Shown piece by piece: positions 48,780 through 63,700 of a DNA stretch of 64,000 nt; position 1 is the first letter of the stretch, and each line of letters begins with the position of its first letter. Both the position numbers and the translations under genes were made by a program. Source of the stretch: Lumbricus terrestris. Its lineage: Eukaryota; Annelida; Clitellata; Crassiclitellata; Lumbricidae. The DNA is taken from positions 24,364,655 through 24,428,654 of the forward strand of contig OX457038.1 in the NCBI GenBank assembly GCA_949752735.1, read 5' to 3'. The notes beneath the pieces are model-generated. The model was not told the origin of the DNA, did not search any database, and was given only the letters and a program-made list of their open reading frames with translations.

Positions 48780-51700
48780 TGTCACAATGTGGCACTTTAA
48801 TGACGAGAGTGAAAAGTGAATGGTGAATCAATGCAGCTGGTTATTAAAGTGTTAAGAAACCTGATGAGTGTTATTTCTAACATGACAGCCTGACCATGTT
48901 GTAGCCTATTAATATGACCATGTATTGTGTCTGTTTTAGATTGCAAAGGGAAGAAAAGCCAAGGAAAAGATGGGTTGGGATGAAGAATACATGGTATATT
49001 ATTGACTTGATTCACTTTTTATAGGCTTGAAAGAAATGATCAGTTATGTGAGGTGCTATGTTTTTCTGATACCATGGAAGCTAGAACTATAACATTTCGT
49101 ATTTTTATTAGTTATTAATATTTCTCTCAGTTTATTTTTCTCTGCATTGGTTATATGCATATTTCGGCTGATTTAAATTCGTTTAACTTGTATTTCATCA
49201 TTAGAATACATTGGGCAATTGGAGACAGTCTTAAGTTTTTTTTATATACATTGATGTTGACCAGACCAGCAGTTTGTAGGGTCATGTCATCTAAATCTTC
49301 TTTAATGATTTACATTGTTCTGTTATCTTAATGCGCAAATCATCGATTCCTAATTGCTTAAAGTAAAGCTGTCGTCAGGATCATAATCTGGTAGAGAAGT
49401 CAGGTTAAAATCAGACAGGTCAGGGAAACCAGGAGTCAAGCTATGGTCGATAATTATAATTAATAGCTTAAATGAATGAGTTTTAGGTCCATGTCTGAAT
49501 GATGTTGGTGCTGTTGCACATACAGTTCTGTGTGTTTGACCAAACATACAGAATTGGGCGTTGCGTTTCACTGATAGACATTTCAAGGCTGGTCTCAAAG
49601 AATTCCTAAAGTTTCTTGTTTTGCATAACTTGCCATATTGCTGGAGATGCTAATTATTGTTGATTTTTTACTTGGCTTACCATGTCAGTTGTGCTTGGGC
49701 TTTTGGATTTTTTTCACCAGTTTAGACAGGCAGTGATCTTGTATGGAATTCATTTACTCGATTTATTATGTCTTTAGCAATCGTATTGTAGTGAATGGTG
49801 CTACTGGTGAAAGACGGAATGGTAGTGAATAGCACTATGCAGGTCTTATTATATCCTAGCCTCCTATTAAATCTCAGTCAATGCAATTTTCAAATGCAGC
49901 ATCATTCCTACCATTTGGTATATTGTTTTAGCTAGATTACATCATGGAATTCCATGAAAGTGACCTTTAGGATATCCAAAGGTTACTTTAATAAAAAAAT
50001 AACTTCCAGATAGAATTATGGTTATTTCAACTGTGAATGCAGCACAGAAACTATGATTGAAATATAGCAAATTGTAATAATAGATTTAGTACATTTACAT
50101 GTTATGTGTTGACACACAGTTCCAAGCAAGGAGGTTAAAGAATGGTGTTTGCACAATGTCTTGGTGGTTGTGAAGTGCAAATACCGTTCCACTGAAACTG
50201 CAATACTTATCACTAAAAATCTCTTAATCAGCTCTTTAGACAATGGATAAGTCTTGCTCTGTCTTGACTATACACATTGTTAAGGTTTGAGTGTAACTTT
50301 ATTGTAATTAACATTTGTATTTTCTAGGTGTTCTATAAAAACCCTCTTTTAGATTTTTCTGACTATTTTCTGATTGGCAACAACAGTGGGAATATATGAA
50401 ATTTAGTACTAGCGCCTAGCGTATGCCTATGCTGTATAAATGCTGATTATTATTGGTTTGTTAACTTTTGTGAATATGATTATTGGCTGCTTGATCAACC
50501 ATTTATAATTTTGTTGTTCTTGCTCACCTGAGTCTTTGGAGACCTGTACAATGGAGCAACCTTCGTGTGGTACATCTGAGATTGTCAATGGAGTGTTGTT
50601 GTAGGAGTTGCCTATTTGATTTGCGATTTTCACTGAAGTTGTGTAAAATGCATATTACAGACTTTTGTAATAATGGTGCCTCAAATGTTTTGTTTGTTTA
50701 GGGTTACACCAATGCAGACAATCCGTTTGGTGATGAACATTTGCTGGATACGTTTGTTTGGCAAAGGAAGTTGGAGACGGAGGGGAAAAAAGGATTAGAG
50801 TTGGCTGAGATAGAAAAAATTCAGAAGAAACAAATGATGGACAACAAGGTTAGACAAAGTTTTCTGGACATTTTTATGAAACTATTGTTATAGCTGCTAT
50901 TCTTCAGCGATGTTTTACTAGTATGTAAAGAAAAAGCATCTATTGATTTTTCTGTCTTAACCTTCCTAGCTTATAATGACAGTCTTTAAAACACAGCATA
51001 CTTTTTGCAAAGTCTGTAACTTGTAACCATCTCCAGCAGTTAGTGAAACTGAGAACAGTTTGGAAGATGTCGCATGGTCAGGGGAAGCCCGTTCCAATTT
51101 GTTGGACCAATCTCGGAGTAGGACTGGCTCTGCATTGTCACAGAGCATTTGAAAACGACCATTAAGACACCGTGAACTGAGGAGTGCAGTGTGCAGCAGC
51201 CTGTGCAAGCGAAAAGAGAGTGGCAAAACTCACACAGAAAGGAAGGTGCCCAGGGTGATAAGCACTGCCACACCAAGGTTGCATTCCTGAATAAGATGCG
51301 CTGTAGCTCAGTTGAGAGAGCGCTGGTTGTTAAACTGAGTGTCATCCACGCGACCCGGGTTTAAGCCTCGCTCAGGGCATTAATTTATTAAAGTTTCTGT
51401 TAGCTGCGATTGGCGCTTTGCTGAACTGTGTTGCTTGACTCGGGTTCTGCTGAAAATAAAGATCGCCCTCCCACTTCTTGCTTGGCCGACCACGAGTGAT
51501 CCAGCACTTAGGCTATTAGTGCTAAGCTACCGAACCCACTGCTGTAAAGCCGACCTGCGTGTCATGCTATAATAGTGGGTCGTATTTCGTATAACATGTA
51601 TCTGTACCAGTGTCGAATTGAGATGTATAGACTTTCAGTATATGGAACATTTTAGACTTGATATTCCTTTCATTTTTGACTCTCTGAACTGTTGCTATTA

Positions 51701-54700
51701 CAGATCAATTGTTGAGTTTTTGTCTCAAGTTTTAGCCATTTCAGATGTTTTAAGTTATTAGGAATCTTCTGCAAAGCACAATATTACTGGTCAATAGAGA
51801 TAGTTTTAGCTGCTAACTTTGGCAATAGTTCTTTCTTTCGATTGACTGCCATAAATTTGTCTGTTGTTTTTAACGTATGTGTTTGTGCCATTTGTTGCTT
51901 ACTGCTGTTGGTACTGTGGCATTTAATCCAGATTTGATGAGCTGTAAATCATGCTTATAAACATGTTTAGATGGAATTGGAGAAAGTGAAGAAGAGACGT
52001 TTGGAGCGTGAGCATGAGCGATCCACTCGTGAGACTGAACAGGAGATAATGCAAAGGGAAAAGGAGGCAGAGTATTTCCGCGAGTGGGAAAAGCAGGAGG
52101 ACAAAGTGAGAATATCTTCAACTGGTGTGCTTTTCTCTGCCACATTTTGTTCATAACAAGTGCTTTAACAAGACAAAGATGCAGACTTTGCAGTTCATGT
52201 CTGGTAGCAGGCGATTGTGAGTGAGAGGTGCTGCTGTCTAAACCACGTGTAAATTAGTCATATGCAAGCAGATTTCACTGATATGGCAACTTTTAATTGA
52301 ATTTTTGCACCATTAGGCCGCTTGAAACAATTCATCTCTGACTAGACTTCCAAATTTCATTGCATAATGTGCTTGAGGAATTGTGTTGTTTATTGGTGTT
52401 GGTTAAATTGCGTTTCCTGTGCATACCATATGTGCATAGTTTTGTCTTTTGCTGTTTATTTTTGTTCCGATACTGCAGGCTTGTTCATCCAAGTTGATGT
52501 TGGAATTTATGGTTTTTGCAAAATCACGTAGTTTGTCATAATTGTTTTTTAGTCAAACTCAAAGTGTTTATTCATTAATTCAAGATCTTTAGCAACTTTG
52601 TCCTGGGTTTTATTACCAAGTACAAGTTCTATAACAGCTGATATGCATTTTTGATTAAATTCTACTGTATAATAAATGCAATAATCAGACATCTATAGGC
52701 AATGTTAGGCATCTTATTATTGCAAGAATTGTGCTGGATTTTGAAGAATAACGTTAAGTAAATATTTCTGATATATGTTGCCAGTAGCCAGTAGCTTGGC
52801 ATGCTAGTGAGGTTTAAAACCTAGTTTTTGACGAATTGCGTAGCATTTTGTAAACTGTTTTGTTGATTAAATTAATTATATATCCTCAGTTTTGTAGCAT
52901 ATCTTTCACTGGAATATTGATCGAAATAGTATTTTAGCAGTCTGTATAAACTGTTTCTGTGCTGACTTTTATTAAGTGTTTGTGTATTTGTAGTTTCATA
53001 TGCAGCAAGCCAAATTACGTTCAAAAATACGTATCAAGGATGGCAGAGGTTAGTATCTTAGAGGTGCTGTTATTTATTAATTAAATTTGCACAATAGATA
53101 GAATTAAGAATTATAGATGGCCATTGCTTTCTTTCTGATGTCGCTTCCCTTAGTTCTTCCAGATGGGAGGGAGGGAGGGGTAGAGAGAGAGAGAGACAGC
53201 AATTTTCATTGTAAAATGATGAAAATATATCTGACACTGACAAATCTAGTATGCTGGCAAGTTGTCATTACCTTTTAGTATAAGTTTTTGACTAGCTTTT
53301 ATCAGATGTTAAGAAAGTCTTTGTCTGGCATTGCTGCCTGTATGACTTTCATTATTTTTTTCTATATTATATGAATTGGTGTTTTGTCCCTGCTACACAT
53401 AAATACATGAGATCTTTCTAAATTGGCCTTCCACAAATTTGCCAGAAATCATATGGTCATCAAGACAGATATCCTTCACAACTATCCCGTATGGAGATAA
53501 ACAACCAATGATAAAACTGTAGCTCATTACAGCTTCCATTATTAAATGTGCTCAATGCTCATACGCAAATAGGAAAATAGCATCTATAATGTTGCAGACG
53601 CTGCTACCTGCGTGGAAAGTTTCTTGTTGGGGCAGCTTTTGTGCGTCTATGGGTTAACGTATTTATATGATCTTCATTTTAAAACAGTTTCTCTAATATT
53701 ATTTCGCTTCTTTTTTCTTGTTAATCTAAGTCTATGAAACAGTTTATTTGGTTCTAAATTTTTGCATGTTTGCTTGCTGTTGATTAACTTAAATTGTAAC
53801 GGTTGTAGCCAAGCCAATCGATCTTCTCGCTCAATATATCAATGCTGAAGATGATGACATCGACGTTGAGATGCACGAAGCTTACACTTTCCTTTATGTT
53901 AGTGTGTTTCATTTTTCATTATTCTTTGTACATAAGTCAAGTTCATTTACACAAGTGTATCTTTATAATGTTGTTGTGCTGTATCACAACTTGATGCATT
54001 TATGCTGTACATGTCTGTTTATTGTATTTTTTAGTATGCTGTTGTCTTCATTGTCTGTGTATTTAAAAAAAAATTTAAGTAATTAATGCACAAATATGAG
54101 TCAGAGGATAGACTCTATCTAGGCACTTAGATACATCTTTGAATTGAAATTTAATTATAAATTTATTAATCAGGTCAGAACTGTTATAAATTTTAAAGGT
54201 TAATTCTTCAGAATATGATGGTTTTCCCAAACAATGAAGTCATCAAAATATTGATATCAGAACCTTTTTATTTTATAAAAAGAATCGACGGTTTAGAAAT
54301 TATATATTTGATTGTTCATGCTGCCTGCCTATATCAAATCTTTTATTTGTAGTGCTCTCACAGCATTAAATTAAACATTATGCAGGAAATTGCAGTTAAA
54401 CAAGTGTTTCAATTTTTTCAGCAGAGCTTTGTTGTATTCAGCATTCCCATACGATTTTCTGTTGTTGACATTTATTTGAGTTCTAACCTACGAGCAATGA
54501 AGAGGGCAATGTGAACTTTGTATTTATTTTATAAACTGGACTTGTACATATTGAGCATGCATGAAAATAGTACTTGATGAGTTAAGGACGCTTAATGCAA
54601 ATAAGCCATAACTAATTTACGTACGTAATACTACGTATGTATGGATTGTTTCACCAGTGCATAGAATTGAGAGATTAATCAGTGACAGCTGTAAATGATT

Positions 54701-57700
54701 AGCTTTGTTGTTGTGTTTTCTGATTTGTGCTTTCATGTTATATGGTCTGCTTTTGTTAAAATTATTCCAGGGTCTAACAATTCAAGACTTGGAAGATCTG
54801 TTAGTTGACATTAAGGTCTACCACTTGGAACTGGAAGAGGGAAAAAACTCGGACTTCTGGAGAGACATAACTATAATTGCGGAAGAGGAACTTAACAAAT
54901 TGAGAAAAATTGATCCTTCAAATACAGGTAATCTGATGTAACTCTATTGGAATGACTGCTAATTTATCGTAGGAATTGTCTATTGTCTATTGATGGTTGT
55001 TGTTGTTATTATTTTAAAATTATGTTAACGCACAAAGTCACAGAATACAAATTGATCCTTCAAATACAGGTAATCTGATGTAACTCTATTGGAATGACTG
55101 CTAATTTATCGTAGGAATTGTCTATTGATGGTTGTTGTTGTTATTATTTTAAAGTTAGTCAGTAGAAGAAAGTTGTCTTATGAAGAGCAGTTACACATCC
55201 AGATGTTTAATAATAGCAATGAGATACGGTAAGTGTTATGGTCTCTTGACAAAAAGAAAGTTCTAGCATTAGAGTCATTATTAGTTGGTTCCATTCCTTC
55301 TGGCAGCCACATGGAATGCACACAAGAGCCGATGATTATTCTTCATTTGGGATCAGTGACAAATCCAACCCCAAAGATTACAGTTCACGAGAGGAATGCA
55401 GGCAGAGACCAGTAATTGAAGGTATGTGCTTGTTGTAAACGTTTTTTAGGTCAGGCTGACTGATTTATGAATTGTATATGTAGTTAGTTTTGTGTATGTG
55501 ACGTATGAGAGGACTGAGAAAAAGAGAGAGGGAAAGGGAAAGAGAGAGAGAGGAGAAACTCTTGTGGTACTATGTTTTTAGTAAAAGAGTTGATTCTTTT
55601 CTATAGAGATGTGTCATTTGTATAACAGAATATGTTGGTGAGAGGCGATCTGGCATCAACCAGGCAGTTGCTGAGGATGTTGCAAGTGTATTCAAAGGAA
55701 AGACAATGACTCAACTGGAAGCACTCGAGGGAAAGATACACGACAAACTGAAAGGAGGAGAAGGCGTAGACATTGGTAAAGTTGTTTCTTCACCGCAGAT
55801 TTTTTCTTATGTTCGTTGTATATTTTTTTGATGATTGACTTTTTGTTCTCATGTAATTGTTTTCTTACTTCAAATATGCGTTGATATATTTACATATATT
55901 TGATGCTTGGTTACTCTTTTGCTAGACACAACGTTCACTTGCTTCTGGTTTTTGTGCTATAAATATTCAACTACAAGTCAACAATTTTGGACGATTTAAA
56001 AGCTAAATGTTAGCTTATACAAAGGCTAAATCACAGTTGCATCCAAGGAACTAGATTGCACCAGCTGTCCACAACATGTTGCACTGGACATCTGTTGGAA
56101 ATTATAACACAGTTCAACAAAATCTGCTTCAGATGTTTGTACTTTAAAAGAAATGGTCGCTATGTTTAGCAAAATCAAATAAATATTTATAATAAAGACT
56201 AAATAGGTAACTGATTGAATTAAAAACACTTATTTTCTATCTGTTCTTATTTACTGTTCTTTTTTACTGGGCAGCATTTTAAGCTGTTGGCTTTGTTTTA
56301 ACTTTCAGATCTCATTGTTATGATCTGATGATGCTACACTCTTTTTAAAAATGCTCTTGAGCTGCATCATGTGAAGACAAACACACATTATTAGCTGAAC
56401 TGGCAATGCTAATCATATTGCTGGCAGTTGCCTGCACATGTAGACATTGTAGAGTTATTTGAACAATAGTTAATCTGGTTGGATTTTGTTGAGATAGAGT
56501 TTAATGTTGGTGGCATTTAGAAATGTTTCATAAAGTTTTAGATTTCTTTGACTCACCAGAGTTGTGATTGGCAACTTCTTGGTTTTTGTCTTTATGCTTC
56601 AGATTGCATTCAAACTGAATTATTGAACTTTGAGATGAATTGTTGATTTTGTTCTGCTAGGATATTGGGAGTCGTTACTTCAGCAGCTGAAAGCTCACAT
56701 GGCTCGTCAGAGACTTAGGGAACGGCATCAGGATGAACTGAGACGGAAATTATTCAAACTCCAGCAACAGGTACATTTTCAACATCTTTGTGAGACTGCG
56801 AGACTCTTCTGTCTACTTTCGATTTTTGTAACATCTTTCTGGCATTTGCATTAGTTACGTTGGGCTTATATCTGAGCATCGATGATTAATGAATGACATT
56901 ATGGTATAGGTGTTAATTTTGTAAGGAGTTGTTGAGGGGCTGGTATTACTGACAACGCTTGTTGAATGGTGTTACTGACAACGCTTCTTGAATGGTATTA
57001 CTGACAACGCTTCTTGAATGGACTCTTGTGGTGAAAAAGCTCAGTTGTACGATCTGAAACCTTGGAAAATTAGTTAAAATTCAAAAGGTCAATCCATTGA
57101 TGCAAAAGCAGCTAGGTATTTACTGAATCAGGTGGTCTTCACCTTGGATCTTCAAGTCTTATATGCCTACACAAAGCACATATATGACTATTACGTGCAT
57201 TAACGGTCCATCAATTGTGAAGATTTATGTGACTTCGTTTTAAAGATTTTTGACAGTGATACTCATGTGTTGAACATCGTGATACTGAGATACTTTTAGC
57301 GCTTTAACAGCGCGAGTGTCCTAAAAATGACAGAATAACCAATGCAACTCATTGTTTAGACGTTGGGTAATTATGGGTAGGATGGTGTAGTAGGTAGATT
57401 GGGGCTGTTGTTCTATAGCGCTTACCTTAATCTGTGTTGTAGCAAGGCATTGAGAGTATGCCATTGTTTCCCGGTGTTGTGACTGGAGCATCTGCACTTG
57501 GAAGACCACCATCCGATGACATGCCTGCTCCTCCTCAACCGGGTCCAAGCAGTCAACAACAACAGGCAGATGATGAGCCAAAGTATGTGTGCACTTTAAA
57601 GGACACTCTCCAGTTTGTGTTTAATATGTAATCTCAATTGTTAAACTTGATTGATGTAACAATAATAATCGATATAATATAATAATAATAATTTTTCTTT

Positions 57701-60700
57701 AATTTAATGCCTCAAACGCACTGCACTTTACATTGTACAAGTTATGCAGTAATCTTAATTAGCATCAATCTTAACTACTAACAGAACAGACAGCCTGCAA
57801 TACACAGCGCTAATAGCAGCCCACAAAGCACGCCCGCTCTATGTATATCCCTAAATCTTAATTACGGTACTCACAGAACAGACAGCCTGCAATATACGGC
57901 GCTAATAGCAGCCTACAAAGCATGTCTGGCCTACAGGGGCTCGATCTCGTTACCTCTCACTCACCATGCCAGTGTGTTAACCAATGCGCTGAGTTATATT
58001 CCACTATTGTGTAGTGCAGTGAATTTGAAGCAAACCATTTACTGTTGACCAATTTTTGACTTAAAGTTGGAATATATAATTAACCATTATTGGCGTTAAA
58101 AACACTAAAAATAAGTTTCTATATTTAATTTTCTATTGAAGTATTATTGTTTTAACTGATGTGCAACTGTTTAACAATTCTCTTAGTCCTGTCTGTTTTG
58201 AGGATGGCTCAGTGTTATCAGGCCATTTAGGACTTTATAGGTGTTAGGGTTAGGAGACTGTGAATACTGCATACCATGCAAAAAGCATTAATACAGGATT
58301 TTTTTAAATCTAAAATTCTTATATGACAAAATTAATTTTTATATTCAAGTGTAAAAATTATTGGATTATAAGCAAAATTCTTTTTGACAGTGAAGAGGAA
58401 GATGAAAGTGAGAAGCATTATTTGGAATATGATGCTGGAAAATATTCTCCAATGCTTCTTCCATTTCCTGATCTGCCACCTGATACTATTCTCCTTGATG
58501 TCGAAGATGACTTAAAGCGTCTGGAATTTGCTCGGCAGCTTGTTATAAAGACTGGACAGGCAGAGGTTAGTGCAGCTCTTCATGATCTTCTGCGATAATA
58601 TTTGTTCCTCTTCTTTGCTCCGTGTTATTTACTTACTTTTATATGTTTACAAGAGAAATGGCATCACATCGTTGTTCGAATGCTGACGCCTACTACTCTA
58701 GAACTTACTCTTTTGAATTAAATTGTCTTTCACAACCAACTAAATCTTTGTTACTATATTGAATTTTTCCACCTGCTCCATAGCTTGCTCTGTATAATTG
58801 AAATATTTGTTTTTATGATAGCAAGATGAAGAGCTTGAACTGAAGAGAATTGCCTCTGCTGGAATGAATGAGGAAGAGTGTCGCTTCAGCGTCCAGGTAA
58901 ATTATAATTAGGACAAAAGGAATTTAATTATCTTGTACTACTAGCTCTCTCTGCTTTGTAGGAACATTTGTAACAATGCCAGTTTTTTTTGTCTTTTTGT
59001 TAAACAATCTTACTTTTTCATGTTCTGTTCTGCATTACTCTATACTGTTACTAGTTGTGGTGTGTCAACTTGATTATTGAATAAACGAAATTACTTTGCT
59101 TACTTACTTACTTAGGTTCCACTGAAGCCAGAAGCACTTGTTTGGTCTGACAAATACCGGCCGAGGAAACCTCGCTTCTTCAACAGAGTTCACACGGTAA
59201 ATCAAAGCAATTGCTCAAATGAAATATCAAGTAGTATTGTTAATAATACTTATCTCCAATGTCTGATGATTAATCATACTAATATTTTCCCAATATTTAG
59301 AGAATTGAACCAACAATATAATATGATTCCAACATATCATGTCATAAATTTGAAATGGTAGAAATATATTAATCTTTCAATGGCTAAAAAGAATCCTGCA
59401 TGTACTAAGTAATTGTGTGCTGGTCATCATTTAAGACTGATGCCTCAGAGGTCCTTGATCCGCCCCATGTCCAATTGTCCAAGCTTTATGCAACAACCAG
59501 CGGAGGTCTCTGGCAAATGGGATGAGGTTATTGGGAATCAATCCCATGTCCTTGCTGATCTTTTGCTCTCCATGCCAGATACCCAGAGTGCTCCTTTTCA
59601 CGTAAACTCCCTCCCACGGCATGGATCTGCAGTGATCTGTGTTTGCTGTTATCCAAATCTGCAAGTTGCTTTGATAGACATTTGCAGTAAACCAATAGAC
59701 AGATGGTCATGGAATGGCATTAGAAAAGGAAGGAGGTGTAATGGCTGTCAATATAGTCATTAGACAAGTGATTATGTTCTTTAAATTTTCTGATGTTTCT
59801 TCAACCAATTATGCACTTGAAGGCCTTTTTAGTTAATTTTATCCATTATGTGAGTACTTGAACATGTAACAATAACTGTGTTGATTTGTCTGCTGTAGGG
59901 CTTTGAGTGGAACAAGTACAATCAAACACATTATGATATCGACAATCCTCCTCCAAAAATTGTCCAAGGTTACAAATTTAATGTGAGTGTTGTCTCTGTT
60001 GTACTTTTAGAATTCTTATTCTTCATTGATGACTTTTAATTAGAGCAAGGAAAAAATATAAGAAAACTGAATATGAATTATGATTTAGGGCAAAATTGGT
60101 GCGATGATTCTTTGATTGTTCATGCACTTGACGTGGGTTTATCTTTTTCATCAGCTAGTAGTAAGAAGGATAATTTGGATATCTAAAGTTGCCCTTTCTC
60201 TGACATAATCAGGACAGAATCAATCAATCAATCATAATTTATATAGCGCCCTTTCAAGGTACCTACTCAGAGGCGCTCCAGGCATCTACTCAGAGGCACT
60301 CAGAAGAAGAAGTTGCTAATGGTAGGCCATGTATCGATTAGGGAATGTAATCCCGGGATCCAGAATACTGGGATTCTGGGAATCTCGGACATTTTACAAT
60401 CCAGTAATCCCAGGATTGAACAGCATGGAATCCCGTTTTTCGGGATTACAAAAAACAGATTTTCCATTAAATAACTTGACCCATTTTGCAACGATTCCTT
60501 GGTCAAAATACGCCAAAACGACAGATAAGCAGACACCCTAGTGAAGGTAATAAGCTGGTGGCCAGCAGAAACCACTAGAGGGGTGACTAGAAGTAGGCGT
60601 TTCTCAGTGATCAGGCAGCGGATTTGAGTTTGCTCCCTCCCATTACTTGCTTGTTTCATGTATACAGACTATAGAGTCCTCCTCACACCAATCATCCACA

Positions 60701-63700
60701 CACCATTCAGTTGACTAATAGAACATAAACAGATGTCAGATGCTAGCAGGGCTGGCCGACTAGGCTTGCGATGTCGCAGCGCCTAACATGTGTTGATGAC
60801 ACCCCTACCCCTATAATTGCGCTGACTTGGGAGTGGAGGGATCTGGACCAGTGGTGTAGTGGGGCGGGAATGCGGGGGAACGCCGTTCCCGCACTTTTTT
60901 TTCAGGAAGGGAACGCGATCCCTCACTATTTTGCAGCATTTCTGCTGAAATAAATGAACAAAGAAGACTTCAAAACTCACAGTTTCAACTGCTTACTTAC
61001 TGGAGCCTTTCGCTGTACGCGTATTATTAATACTTGAATGCAATATGTTACAAATTACAAATTCCTATGTATAAATTTACATAATTACATTTATTAATTT
61101 TTTTGTTATTTTTTTACATTCAACAGTTTCAAAAATAGCAGCGCTCAAACTATGCAAAATTCTTGCAAGATTGCACTTTTTGCTACAGTTGCTACTTCAA
61201 TTTCCAGGCGTTCCCCCACTTCATTTTTTAGGACTACACCACTGATCTGGACAGCATACAGACGGGCCAGTGGCGGCGCCAGGATTTCAGTTTCGGGGCC
61301 TGAGCCCCGCGGCGAAAATTTTCCATTTTCGTCGGTATTCGTCGGTAAAATTTCGGACTTTTTTTTTTTAGTCATCGACCGAAATCTCATGAAAATTTTC
61401 CATTTTCGCCGCCAAAATTTCTGACGACCTTTTTTTTTTTAGTCAGCCGAAAATCGTGGATATTTCAATGTAAAAAAATTGGGATAGCCCTTTTTTTAGG
61501 GGGCTGAACCTCTTGTAGGGGGGCTTAGCCCCCCAGCCCCGCCACTGAGACGGGCTCCTGCTGCCCTAATATAAGCTGGCTGCAGCTAGGCTAGCCTGCA
61601 ATATAAGTCATAGATGTAAAAACGATGAAAATGGAATAAAAACGGAAAAAATGTCATTTTATTAAAAAAATTAAAAAAACGACAAAAAAGGAAACTAATT
61701 TGCATTTGCTACATCTGAAACTTCATTTTAAGCTTAAAAACCTTGCGTATGCAATTTTATCTTTCTGCAAATAATACAACTTTATTAGTAGGCTAAAATG
61801 AATTGTTATAAGTAACATTAATCGACAACAGTTATGTTTTTTCTTATAACTTTGGTTTAATAAGAACTTCATAAAAATTAAAGGTATTGAAATCTTTTAA
61901 AGTTTAGATTGTAAACATAAGTCCGCATAAGTTCATGCTGATTGACATAATGCAATTAAAATCTAATCAGAAGTAAAGACCATAGATGTGTACTAAATTA
62001 TATATTGTGCATTTGTACTGTACTTCAAATTTTTACTTATGTTATAAGCCCAAGAATTTTATATCAAAATAATGCTTACAAATTTCATATCTTGTATTTC
62101 TACATGTATTTCTCAAATGACGACTTAAACAATTACATAATGACACTGTCGTTAGCTGAATCCTTGAGAGTACGGTGAAAACGTTTGGAATATCAGACAA
62201 AAATAGTAGCTATGTTTTATTAAGTTGATTTTGTTGAATATTTGCATGTAACTAGATTTTGCTATTGAATTGAAGTTTGTTTAAAGCTTAAGTTGTTGGG
62301 TTTTAGATTTTTTATCCCGATCTTATTGACAAGGCCAGAGCTCCAAAATATGTTGTGGTAAGTTTGCTGCTTCATCACACCAACCATCTTTAACATAAAA
62401 TGCTTATTACCGTCTTAACATTTATTCATTTTACTGGTTAATTTTAAAAAGTCACTGTGGACTGACTGCTAAGGGCAGCACAATAAATAGACATATGGGA
62501 TAAAAAAAACTTTTTGGTTATAGTAAGTAAGTAAGAATATTCTTTATAATGCCACCAGCAAACGCACAATACTTTACAGAAGAAATAAAAAACATTTAAG
62601 CAAAGTTATATAACATTCTCATAATAAAACTTCTTTTGGCAAAAGAATCAACTCTAGATTATGTGGCCTGGGTCGAGTCCTCTCAAGGAGTAACCTTAAG
62701 TGGAGGAAGGAGGTCGTGAACTTGAAGAACGTGACAAAGATTTAAGAGGATAGAGCAGAAAAGAGCAGAGTCAGCTTTAGAACAGAGTGCTGCAAAACTA
62801 GGAAAATTGCCCTTTACTTTGGTGCAGTTTCTTGCATTAATACCTAAATTCAAAATGCAATATTTGTTTTATTGATGTCTTCTTTTATTCTTTTATGCTT
62901 TCAAATTACCAAAAACTGAGTTCATAAGAAATGTGTGCTTAAATGGACACCACTATGTCAGATGAGCCATTATTCTGCATGAAAACAAAACTCTTTGCAA
63001 ATAACTTGGTTTTTTTCTGATGCACGGCGTCATTATTTTGTTTGCAGTTCTTATCAAGTAACCAGCTTAGGATTTTTGAGACACTTTAATGCAATCGAAG
63101 TCTTGCCATACTCTGTCCACGATCATGTTTACACCATTAGGTCATGACTGGTATCACCATATATGTAAAAGAAGTTTAGAGCTTTAACTCTTTAATGGCT
63201 GCTGCATTGGTTTCCCAGCCTATTTATTACACTCGTCATTGAAATGTTAATAGGCAAAACTTGTGCACTTGTTTATGTTTAGACACCAATGGAAGATGAC
63301 AAGGAGTTTGCAGTTCTACGATTTCATGCAGGAGCACCTTATGAAGTAAGAAAACTATTGTTTCACCTGATGTTTATAGGCTAAACATTTGAATTCGGTA
63401 CCATGCTCCAGTTGCGGCACAACTGACAACTCGCAGTAATTAAAATCATTTAATTAAAACATTTATAATAGGCTGATCAACTTCATTGATTTCATATACA
63501 CGTAGATTGAAAAGGCCAAGTCAGAGCAGAAAAATAAATAAAATAACAATAAAACTGATTACGATGTAATAAAAATAATCAGAATGATAATAATAAATTA
63601 TTATCTTTATAATATTATCATAATGTTGCTAAGTAATGCCACAATATATTCATGGGTATGCTATAAGATGACTGCAAAACTGGGGATAAGGCTTGATTTT

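Noticed and set aside
51299..51380. Functional tRNA gene
   Set aside because: The tRNA-like head is followed by a conserved body that recurs at 7960-8122, and the B box has a substitution. It is a SINE.
55233..55415. 60-codon frame as a small gene between Cactin exons 9 and 10
   Set aside because: It has no match to Cactin and ends in a stop. Direct splicing of 54927 to 55629 restores the expected protein.
59413..59763. 116-codon + strand frame as an extra Cactin exon or nested gene
   Set aside because: It interrupts the known Cactin sequence between RVHT and GFEW, has no fitting splice sites and no motif.
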